The notes under the pieces: model-generated
Seen by the model: only the letters and a program-made list of their open reading frames with translations
Told to the model about the DNA's origin: nothing
Database searches by the model: none
Program-made: the position numbers and the translations under genes
In this document: positions 7,537-16,482 of the stretch, one piece after another
Layout: every line of letters begins with the position of its first letter
Position numbering within the stretch: the stretch's first letter is position 1
NCBI GenBank assembly: GCA_017543905.1
Contig: JAFYFC010000016.1
Coordinates: 1-46,201 of the forward strand
Length of the DNA: 46,201 bases
Reading direction: 5' to 3'
DNA from: Clostridia bacterium
Lineage (GTDB): Bacteria; Bacillota; Clostridia; Christensenellales; Aristaeellaceae

Positions 7537-9111
7537 ATGTTTCTTAAAGTACTGCTTTTGGTCGTGTTTTTTTCGGTTATGATCGGCATCGGCGTTTACT
7601 GCCGCAGAACCGCCACGGACGTTAACGGCTTCGTGCTGGGCGGCAGGAGCGTGGGACCGTGGCTTACCGCCTTCGCGTACGGCACTTCTTATTTTTCCGC
7701 GGTCATATTCGTAGGCTACGCGGGACAGTTCGGCTGGAAATTCGGCATCGCCTCCACCTGGATAGGTCTGGGCAACGCGTTCATAGGCTCGCTGCTGGCC
7801 TGGTCGGTGCTGGGGCGGCGCACGCGCATAATGACGCAGCACCTGTCAAGCGCCACCATGCCGGAATTCTTCGCAAAGCGCTTCGACAGTCAGGCGCTCA
7901 AGATCGTTTCCTCGATAGTGATATTCGTGTTCCTCATCCCGTATACCGCGTCGCTTTATAACGGTCTGTCCCGTCTGTTCGAGATGGCCTTCGGCATCGA
8001 CTATCTGTGGTGCGTGATCGGCATGAGCGTGCTTACCGCGGTGTACGTGATCGTAGGCGGCTACATGGCGACCGCGGTAAACGACTTCGTGCAGGGCCTT
8101 ATAATGATAGTGGGCATTATCGCGGTTATCGCAGCGGTGCTGGGCAAAAACGGCGGCCTGCTCGGCTCGCTTACGGAGCTTGCAGAAAGATCGGACGAAA
8201 GCGTGTCCTCCGTAAAGGGCGTGTTCAACTCTTTCTTCGGGCCGGACCCGCTGGGGCTGCTGGGCGTCGTGATACTTACCTCCCTCGGCACATGGGGCCT
8301 GCCGCAGATGGTGGGCAAGTTCTACGCGATAAAGAGCGAGGGCGACATACACAAGGGCACCGTGATCTCGACCGTGTTCGCGCTTATAGTCGCGGGCGGC
8401 TGCTATTTCCTGGGCGGCTTCGGACGGCTGTTCTCGGCCAGCGAGGCGATACAGTTTAACGCCGCCGGCGGCATAGTGTACGATTCGATAATCCCCGCGA
8501 TGCTTTCGGACGTCGGGAGCGATCTTCTGATAGCGGTAGTTATAATCCTCGTGCTCTCCGCGTCGATGAGCACGCTGTCCTCGCTCGTGCTGACCTCCTC
8601 CTCCACCGTCACGCTCGACCTTCTGAAGGGGCACGTGGTTAAAAAGATGAGCGACAAAAAGCAGCTGCTTATAATGCGCGCGCTCATAGTCGTGTTTATC
8701 GCCGTGTCCGCGATCATCGCCATCGTGCAGGTCAAGTCTCCCGTGGCGTTCATCGCGCAGGCGATGGGCGTAAGCTGGGGCGCGATGGCGGGCGCGTTCC
8801 TTGCGCCGTTCATGTACGGCATTTACTGGAAGCGCACCAGCAAATTTGCCTGCTGGGTGTCGATACTGTTTTCTACCGTGTTCATGACGCTGGACATGCT
8901 GGGCAACCTCGGCGTTATAGGCCTGGACCTCGGCATACTCCAGTCCCCGATAAACGCGGGCGCGTTCTGCATGCTGGCGGGTCTTGTGATCGTGCCGGTA
9001 ATAAGCCTGTTCACCAAAGCGCCGGACAAGGCGCTCGTGGACGACGCGTTCTCCTGCTATGAGACCCGCGTAACGGTAAGGCAGAGCGAAGCGCTGGGCG
9101 ACAGGGACTGA
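7537..9111 (+). CDS. Sodium:solute symporter (SSS/PutP family)
   Basis: 524-aa secondary transporter of the SSS family (TC 2.A.21), which uses the sodium gradient to import sugars, amino acids, vitamins or similar solutes. About 13 membrane helices are visible. The family signature region near the N-terminus is present (FVLGGRSVGPWLTAFAYGTSYFSAVIFVGYAG), as is the sodium-site helix with Ser/Thr (LVLSASMSTLSSLVLTSSS). AAAGGAG precedes ATG 7537. The substrate cannot be told from sequence. The amidohydrolase and the DUF4838-like gene downstream on the same strand suggest a sugar or an organic acid from complex carbohydrate. Confidence 0.92.
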   Translation: MFLKVLLLVVFFSVMIGIGVYCRRTATDVNGFVLGGRSVGPWLTAFAYGTSYFSAVIFVGYAGQFGWKFGIASTWIGLGNAFIGSLLAWSVLGRRTRIMTQHLSSATMPEFFAKRFDSQALKIVSSIVIFVFLIPYTASLYNGLSRLFEMAFGIDYLWCVIGMSVLTAVYVIVGGYMATAVNDFVQGLIMIVGIIAVIAAVLGKNGGLLGSLTELAERSDESVSSVKGVFNSFFGPDPLGLLGVVILTSLGTWGLPQMVGKFYAIKSEGDIHKGTVISTVFALIVAGGCYFLGGFGRLFSASEAIQFNAAGGIVYDSIIPAMLSDVGSDLLIAVVIILVLSASMSTLSSLVLTSSSTVTLDLLKGHVVKKMSDKKQLLIMRALIVVFIAVSAIIAIVQVKSPVAFIAQAMGVSWGAMAGAFLAPFMYGIYWKRTSKFACWVSILFSTVFMTLDMLGNLGVIGLDLGILQSPINAGAFCMLAGLVIVPVISLFTKAPDKALVDDAFSCYETRVTVRQSEALGDRD

Positions 9112-9134
9112 CGGCCAAGGGCATTTTTTAAGCT

Positions 9135-9989
9135 ATGATAATCGATATCCATACGCACGCTTTCCCGGACGCGATCGCGCAGGCGGCGGTTTCGAAGCTG
9201 CAGGCGGGCTCGCACACGTTCGCGTTTTCAGACGGCACGTACGGCGCTCTGAGCGCGGGCATGAAGGCTTCCGGCATAGATATGAGCGTGGTTCTGCCGG
9301 TAGCGACGGGCGCGCGTCAGGTGGAGCACATAAACGATTTTGCGATACGCGTAAACGAACGCACGGCCGAAACCGGCGTTATGTCCTTCGGCTGCATGCA
9401 TCCCGGGTTTGAAGATCCGGCGCCTGAGCTTGAGCGCATAGCCCGCGCGGGCGTGCGCGGTATAAAGCTGCATCCGGCGTATCAGCAGGTGGACTTCGAC
9501 GACGAAAGGTATCTGCGCATACTCGATATCTGCGCCGCGCTCGGGCTTGTCGTGATAACCCACGCGGGCTACGACGTGGGCTTGCCGCTCTGCGCTCAGG
9601 CAAGCGCCGAAAAGCTGGCGCGCGCGGCCAAAAAAGCAAAGGGCGTCACGCTCGTGCTCGCGCATATGGGCGCCTGGCGGGACTGGCAGCGCGCATGCGA
9701 GCTGCTGCCCGAAACCGGCGCGTACATAGATACCTCGTTCTCGCTGGGCAGCATGACGCCCTGCGGAGACGGGTATTATAAAACGCCGCAGGAACTGGAG
9801 AGGCTGTCCGAGGAGGAATTCTTAGGTATCGTGCGCGCCTTCGGTTACGAACGGGTGCTGTTCGGCTCGGATTCCCCCTGGGGCGACGCGGGCGCGGACG
9901 CAAGACGCATAGCCGCGCTGCCGCTTTCTGAGACCGAAACAGCGGCTATACTCGGCGGCAACGCGCAAAAGCTGCTCGGAATTAAATAA
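9135..9989 (+). CDS. Amidohydrolase 2-type metal hydrolase
   Basis: 284-aa TIM-barrel hydrolase of the amidohydrolase superfamily. Metal and catalytic motifs are in order: DIHTHAF (HxH, strand 1), GIKLHPAY, VITHAGYD (His), VLAHMGAW (His) and FGSDSPWGD (Asp, last strand). The layout resembles Amidohydrolase_2 decarboxylase or lactonase enzymes more than TatD. The ribosome site before ATG 9135 is weak, and the gene is 23 bases after the symporter stop, so it is probably in the same operon. Its substrate is probably what the symporter brings in or a product of it. Confidence 0.87.
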   Translation: MIIDIHTHAFPDAIAQAAVSKLQAGSHTFAFSDGTYGALSAGMKASGIDMSVVLPVATGARQVEHINDFAIRVNERTAETGVMSFGCMHPGFEDPAPELERIARAGVRGIKLHPAYQQVDFDDERYLRILDICAALGLVVITHAGYDVGLPLCAQASAEKLARAAKKAKGVTLVLAHMGAWRDWQRACELLPETGAYIDTSFSLGSMTPCGDGYYKTPQELERLSEEEFLGIVRAFGYERVLFGSDSPWGDAGADARRIAALPLSETETAAILGGNAQKLLGIK

Positions 9990-9996
9990 CTTTTCA

Positions 9997-10031
9997 GCGG
10001 GCTGCGCGGCGAACGCCGCCAAGGGCCCGCT
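9997..10031 (+). other. GC-rich nested hairpin between operon genes
   Basis: AGCGGGC (9997-10003) can pair with GCCCGCT (10025-10031), with an inner GCGGC/GCCGC stem. No T run follows, so it is more likely an mRNA processing or stability structure than a full terminator. Confidence 0.5.
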
Positions 10032-10080
10032 TGCCGTATACAGGGCTGGCTTTGAAATTCAGACTGAAGAGGTGATCGTT

Positions 10081-11046
10081 TTGCATGTGCGCTCGAGAGG
10101 CTGGATAATAAATCCGGAGGACCTCACGCGGCGGCTTATAGACCGTCTGGCGGCGTCCGGGATAAACGAGCTCGGTATACATCCGGGCGGCGGGAAAGCC
10201 GCGCCGGAGCTGCTGCTGAAGACGCTTGCGTTCCACGAAGAAAAGCGCACGCGGGAATTGTACGATTACGCGGGCGAAAGGGGCGTGACGGTCGAATACG
10301 ACGCGCACGTGCTTTCGTATCTGCTGCCCCGCAGCGAGTTTTCCGCCCATCCGGAGTGGTTTCGCATGGACGAAAGCGGCGCGCGCGTGAACGACGCGAA
10401 CATGTGCGCCTCAAACGAGGACGCGCTCGATTACGTGAGCAAGCGGGCAAGAGAGCTGGCGCTCACGCTCAAAACGCCCTCGCACCGTTACGCGTACTGG
10501 ACGGACGACATAGTCGGCAAGACCTGCCGGTGTCCGCGCTGCCGTGAAAAAACCGCCGCGCAGCAGACGCTTACGATCACGAACGCGATCGCACGCGGGC
10601 TAAAAAGCGCCGATCCGCAGGCGATCACGGGATTTCTCGCGTATCTGGACGCGCTCGAAGTGCCGGAGGGCATACGGCCCGAAAAGGGCGTTTATCTCGA
10701 ATACGCGCCCATCGGACGGGATTCCGCGCGAGCGATAAACGACGCGCAAAGCCCCGAAAACGTACATCAGACGGCAAAGCTCGCCGCGCTTATCGCGTAT
10801 TTCGACGCCAAAAACGCGCGCGTAGTCGAATACTGGGCGGACAATTCCCGCTTTTCGAACTGGACGCGCCCGCCCAAATACATGTCCCTTAACGCGCAGG
10901 TGATGCGCGCGGACGTAAAATACTATCTCGAATGCGGCTTTGAGGATATGACCTCCTTCGCCTGCTTTTTAGGCGAGGACTACGAAGCCCTCTACGGTCC
11001 TGCGCCGGTGGAGGAATACGGGGAGATACTAAGCGGAGAATACTGA
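10081..11046 (+). CDS. DUF4838-like glycosidase-related protein
   Basis: 321 aa. The pattern resembles the DUF4838 group, TIM-barrel proteins related to glycosidases: an N-terminal strand with LGIHPGGG, HPEWFRMDESGARVNDANMCASNEDALDYV, and a metal-type CxxC pair (TCRCPRCREKT). ALEVPEGIRPEKGVYLEYAPIGRD follows, and YWADNSRFSNWTRP comes near the C-terminus. No signal peptide is seen, so it acts inside the cell. The frame opens at GTG 10072, but TTG 10081 is preferred because GAGGTGAT (10069-10076), close to a perfect anti-16S match, ends four bases before it. It is the last gene of the symporter operon. Activity is unproven. Confidence 0.75.
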   Translation: MHVRSRGWIINPEDLTRRLIDRLAASGINELGIHPGGGKAAPELLLKTLAFHEEKRTRELYDYAGERGVTVEYDAHVLSYLLPRSEFSAHPEWFRMDESGARVNDANMCASNEDALDYVSKRARELALTLKTPSHRYAYWTDDIVGKTCRCPRCREKTAAQQTLTITNAIARGLKSADPQAITGFLAYLDALEVPEGIRPEKGVYLEYAPIGRDSARAINDAQSPENVHQTAKLAALIAYFDAKNARVVEYWADNSRFSNWTRPPKYMSLNAQVMRADVKYYLECGFEDMTSFACFLGEDYEALYGPAPVEEYGEILSGEY

Positions 11047-11173
11047 AAACTATAAAACCGTCAAATAATGATTGGAAGGTGCAGTTTCCGAAAAAAAGGT
11101 GCTGCCTGCGCAACGCCCGGAAAGCTCCGATATGTAAAAGCATTTGTCCATATGCCTAAAATCCTGTGTTGAA

Positions 11174-13048
11174 TTAACGATCTTCCTTGTAGTACTGCGC
11201 CTGTGCCTGCCAAAACGCTGAATATCTGCCATTCTTGTCGCTAACAAGCGCTTCGTGACTGCCGCGCTGTACAATTCTGCCTGCGTCAAATACCAGTATC
11301 TCGTCACAGAATCGGCAGGAGGACAGGCGGTGGCTGATGAAGATCGCCGTTCTGTCGCCTACGATGCCGCCCAGATGCGCGTAGATGTCCGCTTCCGCAA
11401 TAGGATCGAGCGCTGCCGTTGGCTCGTCCAGAATGAGAAACGGCGCATTTTTATACAATGCGCGGGCAATGGCAATCTTTTGCGCCTCGCCGCCGGAGAT
11501 ATTGATGCCGTCGTCGCCGAAATCCCGATACAGGCAGGTGTCGAGTCCCTGCGGCAGCTCCTTCAGGCGTTCACCGAAACCCGCTTCCTCAAGCGCCGTT
11601 TTGACCCTGCCTGCGTCGTAGTCCGCCGAGCCAGCAACGTTCGCGCCCAAGGGCTGGGAGAAGAGTTGAAAGTCCTGAAATACCACTGAGAAAAGATCCA
11701 TGTATTCGCGGTAATCGTACTTCTTAATGTCGATACCATTGAGCAGGATCTGTCCTTCCTGCGGATCGTATAAACGACAAAGCAGCTTAATGAATGTGGT
11801 CTTGCCCGAGCCATTTTCCCCCACCACAGCGTAGCGCGCGCCGACTTTGAATCGGACATTCAGTTGTCTCAGCGCCCAAGTATCCGCGCCGGGATATTTG
11901 AAGGAGACATCCCTAAATTCCACATCGTATTCCCGGTCATTTCGCTTTTCGGTGGGAATCGTCCCCTGAACCATGAGGTTAGGAATCTCAAAGAAGCGAT
12001 TCGCGGTTTTAAGGTACGACGCGTTCGCCGTAAGCCGGCCTGCGGCGCCGAACAGATTGAATACCGTAAAATTGGCCAGCGCCAGCGCGCCTGCATACTG
12101 CGTGACCGAGCCGATTGCAAAAGCGCCGCCCAGCGCTTTAAGGCAGATCAGTACATACGCCCCGCCGGTAAAGAGCATCTGGCCGCCCTGGGACAGGCCG
12201 AACAATACACCAACATTGGACAATACAAGCTTGTCTACGGCTCCACCCGGGCCATAGGCGTCTTCGCTGCGGATATGGTTCAGGGCGATCTTCTCCTGAC
12301 GGTACAAACGGATATCCGCCGCTCCCAGTACGCTTCTGCCGAGCTTAACAAAGGTATCGCGCACACGGTTGCTCTTAGCGCTCAGCTCCTTTCCGTGTGT
12401 CCAGTTGCTTTCCGCTTTTTTATTAAGCGTTCCGGCCAAATAGCTGATCCCCATCAGTATGAGAACTGCCGCAAGAATGATGAACGGTGAATTAAGCAGC
12501 CTGAGCGGCCCATCCGCAGTAACCTTTGACGTAAACAGGGAAACCGTTAAACCAATCCCGCTCAAAACCGAGGTCAGACTATAGATGATGTCAGATAGGA
12601 TTCCGGGCACAGCGCCGAAGCCAAAGCCCACCGAGCGCTCGTTCTGCCGGATCTGCGCCAGCAAATCGTGGGTGGAATGCTTGTCCACATCAGCAAAATC
12701 CATGCTGAAGAGCTTTTCCATGTAGAGGCGTTCAATCGCTTCCCCGCTGACCTCCTCCAAAAGCTGCGACCGCCTGTGGAAGTACCTCACGATCAGCTCA
12801 ACGATTAGCGCGGCAATGGCGCCGAAAACAGCCCATTGAATCAATTTCCCGACACGGCATTGGCCCACAAGCTCGTTCAAAAGACGTGCAGTTATGAAGA
12901 TGAACAGATAATTGTTCACGGCTTCCAAGGCGTTTGCGGCTGCAAGGCTTGAGAACAGTCCCGGGCAGACACGTGAAATCTCTTTTGAGGCCTTCAGATT
13001 TATGGAAATTGCCTCGATCAGAGAAGGCTTCTTCTGTTTTTCCCGCAT
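11174..13048 (-). CDS. ABC exporter half-transporter (fused permease and ATPase), second of a pair
   Basis: 624 aa. An N-terminal six-helix exporter domain (about residues 1-340) is fused to an ATPase domain. Walker A is GENGSGKTT (about residue 410), the signature is ISGGEAQ (about 517), Walker B with the catalytic Glu is LILDEPTAALD (about 540) and the switch His is FISHRLSS. ATG 13048 overlaps the TGA of the upstream ABC gene (TGATG), so the two are translationally coupled and should form a heterodimer. There is no C39 peptidase domain. The genes downstream of the LytTR/GHKL pair suggest export of a peptide or drug that the pair controls. Confidence 0.92.
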   Translation of the reverse strand: MREKQKKPSLIEAISINLKASKEISRVCPGLFSSLAAANALEAVNNYLFIFITARLLNELVGQCRVGKLIQWAVFGAIAALIVELIVRYFHRRSQLLEEVSGEAIERLYMEKLFSMDFADVDKHSTHDLLAQIRQNERSVGFGFGAVPGILSDIIYSLTSVLSGIGLTVSLFTSKVTADGPLRLLNSPFIILAAVLILMGISYLAGTLNKKAESNWTHGKELSAKSNRVRDTFVKLGRSVLGAADIRLYRQEKIALNHIRSEDAYGPGGAVDKLVLSNVGVLFGLSQGGQMLFTGGAYVLICLKALGGAFAIGSVTQYAGALALANFTVFNLFGAAGRLTANASYLKTANRFFEIPNLMVQGTIPTEKRNDREYDVEFRDVSFKYPGADTWALRQLNVRFKVGARYAVVGENGSGKTTFIKLLCRLYDPQEGQILLNGIDIKKYDYREYMDLFSVVFQDFQLFSQPLGANVAGSADYDAGRVKTALEEAGFGERLKELPQGLDTCLYRDFGDDGINISGGEAQKIAIARALYKNAPFLILDEPTAALDPIAEADIYAHLGGIVGDRTAIFISHRLSSCRFCDEILVFDAGRIVQRGSHEALVSDKNGRYSAFWQAQAQYYKEDR

Positions 13049-14856
13049 CAGAACTCAACTCCTTCCCGGTAATAGCGGCTTTGGACATCGAACAGTTCCT
13101 TGTATTTTCCACCCTGAGCGATCAGACTTTCATGCGTGCCCTGTTCGCTTATAATGCCGCCGTCCAGTAGCACGATGCGATCACAAAAGCGCGTGGAAGC
13201 GAGGCGATGGGAAATGAACAGCGAGGTCTTGCCCTCAGACATCGTGCTGTACTTCATGTACATCTCATGCTCCGCCAGCGGATCGAGGGCCGCAGTAGGC
13301 TCGTCCAGCAGCAGGATCGGCGCGTCCTTGTACAGTGCTCGCGCCAGAAGCAGCCTTTGACACTCGCCTCCCGAGAATAGTGTGCCGTCTTCGTACAACT
13401 CCCTGCCTACGGGAGTATCGATACCCTTTGGCAGCTTAGAAAGCTTTTCCTCAAGCCCGGCAATTCTGAGGCAGGCTTCCACCTTGCCCCTGTCCGTCTC
13501 GTCGGGCAGACGCATGGATATATTTTCTGCAATAGTGAAATCGGGGATCGAATAATCCTGAAAAACAGCGGAAAATAGCTCATAATATTTTGTTCGATTA
13601 AAGTTCCTTATGTCCCGTCCATCCAGCAACACACGCCCGAGCGTGGGATCGATCAGACCCGAAAGCAGTTTTACCAGCGTGCTCTTGCCCGCACCGTTTA
13701 GACCAACAAGGGCCAGTTTTTCGCCCGCTCGGATCGTCAGGTTAATGCTTTTTAGGATATCATCCTCCGCGCCCGGATAGCGATAGAATACGTTTTCGAG
13801 CCGCAGTTCGTAAGTTGCCTTTTGAGGGATCGGTTCGCCTTCGCCCAGGTGGAAAGGTTCATCCATCTCCAGGAACTCCCTGAGCGCGGAGATGTCCAGA
13901 CAATGGCGCTTCATGCGCAAAAGCGTATTGATAAAGCGCCAGATCCAGTTCGTAAAGAAGTGAACAGCGTTAAAGAACAGCACGAACTGGGACACGCTCA
14001 GCTTTCCATGCAGTATGAGTCCAATGATGTAAGCGTAGGAGAAGAGGTGGGAGAGCAGGCTCATAAAAGAACCCAGTGCATCATCCCGGAACTGTCTGCT
14101 CTTATACTGCCCCATACTTTCCTTGTAGGCATCCGTCGCGGTCAGGTGAACCTTGCTGAGCCAGTAAGAGAGTGAAAAGATGCGGATATCCTTGGCTGCA
14201 GCCACGGATTGAGCGGCGCGGGCGATATAGCTGATCCTGCCGCGGAGCTTTCCAATGTCGCCGCGGCGCTTAAAATACCACATTTCCGTCATCTGATGAG
14301 TAATCAGGATCACCGCCGCAGAAAGCAGAGACATGAGCGCGATCGGCAGGCTCAGATAAGTCATCAGCGAAACCGCCGAAATGAGGCTGAACAGCGTAGA
14401 ACCCAATGTAGCCAGCATGAGGTAGATTTCCGAAGGCCCCCAGCGGTTGTTGTTCACGGTGTTTTCCGCTGTCTCCCGGTGATGTACCGTTTGGGATGAA
14501 AGCATATTGCTGTAGGAAGTCGTACACTGCTTTTCGATGACCTTTTCGTGCAGTCTGCGGTTCACCACCCGGAAGCGTAAGTTCTGCACCTCGTGCATAT
14601 ACCTCATGAGGCCGAGACTTACACCCTCGATGAGGGTGAACAGCAGGATCGTTCGAAGCAATTTTCCAAGCGACGCGCGCTCTTCGAGGCACGCAAGTAT
14701 CTGCGGCGCAAAAAACAGATCCGCGGTCTGATAGGCGACGGTGACCAGTATATACGCGGCGATGATCGCGATGATCGGTTTGTGATATTGCAGCGCGCAT
14801 TTAAGCGACCAGACCATGTTTTGGAAAGTGCTGTATTTCGGCTTATCGGCTTTCAA
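13048..14856 (-). CDS. ABC exporter half-transporter (fused permease and ATPase), first of a pair
   Basis: 602 aa with six-helix exporter domain then ATPase. Walker A is GLNGAGKST (about residue 385), the signature is FSGGECQ (about 494, an unusual Phe in place of Leu and Glu in place of Gln), Walker B is LLLDEPTAALD, and the switch is FISHRLAS. Start TTG 14856 is supported by TCACCTCC on the plus strand (14863-14870), which reads GGAGGTGA six bases ahead. The start overlaps the stop of a 31-codon ORF. Together with the next gene it forms a heterodimeric exporter similar in layout to BmrCD. Confidence 0.92.
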   Translation of the reverse strand: MKADKPKYSTFQNMVWSLKCALQYHKPIIAIIAAYILVTVAYQTADLFFAPQILACLEERASLGKLLRTILLFTLIEGVSLGLMRYMHEVQNLRFRVVNRRLHEKVIEKQCTTSYSNMLSSQTVHHRETAENTVNNNRWGPSEIYLMLATLGSTLFSLISAVSLMTYLSLPIALMSLLSAAVILITHQMTEMWYFKRRGDIGKLRGRISYIARAAQSVAAAKDIRIFSLSYWLSKVHLTATDAYKESMGQYKSRQFRDDALGSFMSLLSHLFSYAYIIGLILHGKLSVSQFVLFFNAVHFFTNWIWRFINTLLRMKRHCLDISALREFLEMDEPFHLGEGEPIPQKATYELRLENVFYRYPGAEDDILKSINLTIRAGEKLALVGLNGAGKSTLVKLLSGLIDPTLGRVLLDGRDIRNFNRTKYYELFSAVFQDYSIPDFTIAENISMRLPDETDRGKVEACLRIAGLEEKLSKLPKGIDTPVGRELYEDGTLFSGGECQRLLLARALYKDAPILLLDEPTAALDPLAEHEMYMKYSTMSEGKTSLFISHRLASTRFCDRIVLLDGGIISEQGTHESLIAQGGKYKELFDVQSRYYREGVEF

Positions 14857-14948
14857 AATCCTTCACCTCCGATACCGGGAGGATAACACAAAAGCGCCGG
14901 GCAAAACCATTTTATGCACGAACGGTCAGCCTGGCGCACGAATGACAT
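14853..14948 (-). CDS. 31-aa leader-like or signal peptide ORF
   Basis: ATG 14948 opens a 31-codon frame (MSFVRQADRSCIKWFCPALL..., three Cys, Gly-rich end) with GAGG six bases upstream. Its TGA (14853-14855) overlaps the TTG start of the first ABC gene. It lies in the gap between the kinase and the exporter. A terminator-like hairpin lies inside it. Two readings are possible: a leader peptide whose translation controls read-through into the exporter, as BmrB does for bmrCD in Bacillus subtilis, or a small exported peptide. Nothing else supports the second reading. It could also be chance. Confidence 0.45.
   Translation of the reverse strand: MSFVRQADRSCIKWFCPALLCYPPGIGGEGF
14885..14937 (-). 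promoter_or_regulatory. Terminator-like hairpin (candidate attenuator) before the ABC exporter genes
   Basis: On the minus strand, GCGCCAGGC (complement of 14929-14937) pairs with GCCCGGCGC (complement of 14894-14902), with one G-T pair, across a 26-base loop, followed by TTTTGTGTT. The whole structure lies within the 31-codon ORF, so a translating ribosome would open it. Confidence 0.5.
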
Positions 14949-14961
14949 GATGATCCTCGCT

Positions 14962-15630
14962 TCACAACGGCAAAAGCAGCTCGGTGGCAAATACGCCCTC
15001 CTCGCTTTGGCGGTTCACGCTGCCGTTGTATTTGGCGGCGATGCGGTCGATACGATAAAGTCCGAGGCCATGTTCCGACGTGGCTTTTGTGGAACAATAG
15101 CTGCGTCCGGAGCGGCATATCGTTCCTGAAGAATTGGTAACAGAAATATACAGTTGTTGTTTCAGTACGCCGATATATACGCGTATAAAGCGCTCGCCTT
15201 CCGTCTGCCGCAGGCACGCCTCCAAAGCGTTGTCCAACAGGTTACCCAGCGCTACGCACATATCCACGTCGTTTACGTTCAGCGCTCCCGGCAGCGCGGC
15301 TTTGACGTTGGTCGCGATACCGTGCGACTTTATCAGCGAAAGCTTGCTGTTCAGAATCGCGTCCACCATGACGTTGCCCGTTTTGACGACCGTATCCACC
15401 TGCGTCAGATCGTCGTTTAGTCCAAGCAGGTATTTTTTGAGCTGTTCTCTCTGTCCGTCTGCCTCCAGCGCCAGCATGGTCTGTATGTGATTATGATAAT
15501 CGTGCCTCCAACCCCGCATTGTTTTATAGATGTTCTGTACTTCCTCAACGTGTCTCTGCAGCAGATCATCCTGAAAAGCGGCAACACGTCGTTCAAGCGC
15601 GCGGCTGAATATCAGCTCAAACAGTTTCAT
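14962..15630 (-). CDS. Soluble GHKL histidine kinase (AgrC/CitA-type catalytic part)
   Basis: 222 aa. The phosphoacceptor motif is WRHDYHNH (about residue 40), the N box is LGNLLDNALEACL and the G box is SEHGLGLYRIDRIAAKY. It lacks any membrane segment, unlike AgrC or most family members, which have five to seven helices. The open frame reaches further up (to 15822) but that part overlaps the response-regulator gene and has no membrane helix either. ATG 15630 has AGAGGTGA six bases upstream and overlaps the regulator's end by 14 bases. Input may come from the adjacent exporter or a cytosolic signal. Confidence 0.87.
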   Translation of the reverse strand: MKLFELIFSRALERRVAAFQDDLLQRHVEEVQNIYKTMRGWRHDYHNHIQTMLALEADGQREQLKKYLLGLNDDLTQVDTVVKTGNVMVDAILNSKLSLIKSHGIATNVKAALPGALNVNDVDMCVALGNLLDNALEACLRQTEGERFIRVYIGVLKQQLYISVTNSSGTICRSGRSYCSTKATSEHGLGLYRIDRIAAKYNGSVNRQSEEGVFATELLLPL

Positions 15631-16348
15631 CCGCGTCACCTCTGTAATAGTCGATAAAACAGCGGCGCACCTCGTCTGCGTGCCGGCGGGAGAGCGGCAG
15701 GCACATACCGTTGTCAAGCGTGATCTCATTGCGGCTGAGACGTGAGATCCATTTGAGATTAACGATGTAGGATCTGTGGCAGCGCACAAAACCTTTGCTG
15801 AGCTTTGCTTCCAGCTTTGCAATGGGTTCTTTCAAGCTGTATGATGCCGAAGAAGTTTTCAACTCAGTTGAATGAAGAAATGCTTCAGCATAGATGATTT
15901 CATCGAGATACAGTCTGATATAGCCATTAGAAGAATTAAACACCATGCTTTTACGCCGATGTATGAGGTTATCTACAGCACGATCCAATACTTGAAACAG
16001 TTTTTCTTTTTGAATTGGTTTAAGCAGATAATGTAGCGCAGCTACCTCGTAGCCTTTCGCCATGTGATCCGGATATCCGGTTATAAAGATAATCTGAACC
16101 GGTTTATTGTCTTTCCGTATCAACTCGGCCAGCGTGATCCCATCCATTTTTCCCATTTCAATATCGAGAAGAAGTATGTCATAATCCTTTTCTTCATCAT
16201 ATTGAAACAGGAATGCCTCAGCTGACTGAAATGTTTGAAGGCTGATACTTCTGTCATTTGCCCATTCCATGACGAGATCGGAAATGTATTTTGTATCTAC
16301 AGGGTTGTCATCGCAGATAACAATGCTACAGCGCTCTGTTTTTGTCAT
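15617..16348 (-). CDS. LytTR-family response regulator
   Basis: 243 aa. The receiver domain (residues 1-125) has ICDDN, the phosphorylated Asp in LLLDIEMGKMDG, the Thr region FITGYP and the Lys in LLKPIQ. The LytTR DNA-binding domain (about 140-240) shows GYIRLYLDEIIYAEA, KGFVRCHRSYIVNLKWI and the end region LPLSRRHADEVRR. It is the first gene of the run regulator, kinase, leader ORF, two ABC genes, so it probably controls its own operon. No matched pair of LytTR direct repeats was identified upstream. Confidence 0.93.
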   Translation of the reverse strand: MTKTERCSIVICDDNPVDTKYISDLVMEWANDRSISLQTFQSAEAFLFQYDEEKDYDILLLDIEMGKMDGITLAELIRKDNKPVQIIFITGYPDHMAKGYEVAALHYLLKPIQKEKLFQVLDRAVDNLIHRRKSMVFNSSNGYIRLYLDEIIYAEAFLHSTELKTSSASYSLKEPIAKLEAKLSKGFVRCHRSYIVNLKWISRLSRNEITLDNGMCLPLSRRHADEVRRCFIDYYRGDADETV

Positions 16349-16404
16349 TTTGCCAATGCTTTCTGTGGGATCGTTCCGTTTTGTTTTTTACCATCTCCTT
16401 GACC

Positions 16405-16433
16405 ATTATACCATACTCCGACCCACTCCGCAA
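16405..16433 (-). promoter_or_regulatory. Promoter of the regulator/kinase/exporter operon
   Basis: On the minus strand, TTGCGG (complement of 16428-16433), a 17-bp spacer ending in TGG, and TATAAT (complement of 16405-16410). The TGG gives an extended -10. It lies 57 bases before the regulator start. Confidence 0.75.
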
Positions 16434-16440
16434 CGCCCCA

Positions 16441-16468
16441 AAACGAAGAAAACCGGGCATTTGCCCGG
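16441..16468 (-). terminator. Rho-independent terminator of the glycosidase operon
   Basis: On the minus strand, CCGGGC, AAAT loop, GCCCGG (complement of 16453-16468), then TTTTCTTCGTTT. It ends the AKR-glycosidase operon just before the regulator promoter. Confidence 0.88.
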
Positions 16469-16482
16469 AATCCTCGTTGTGC

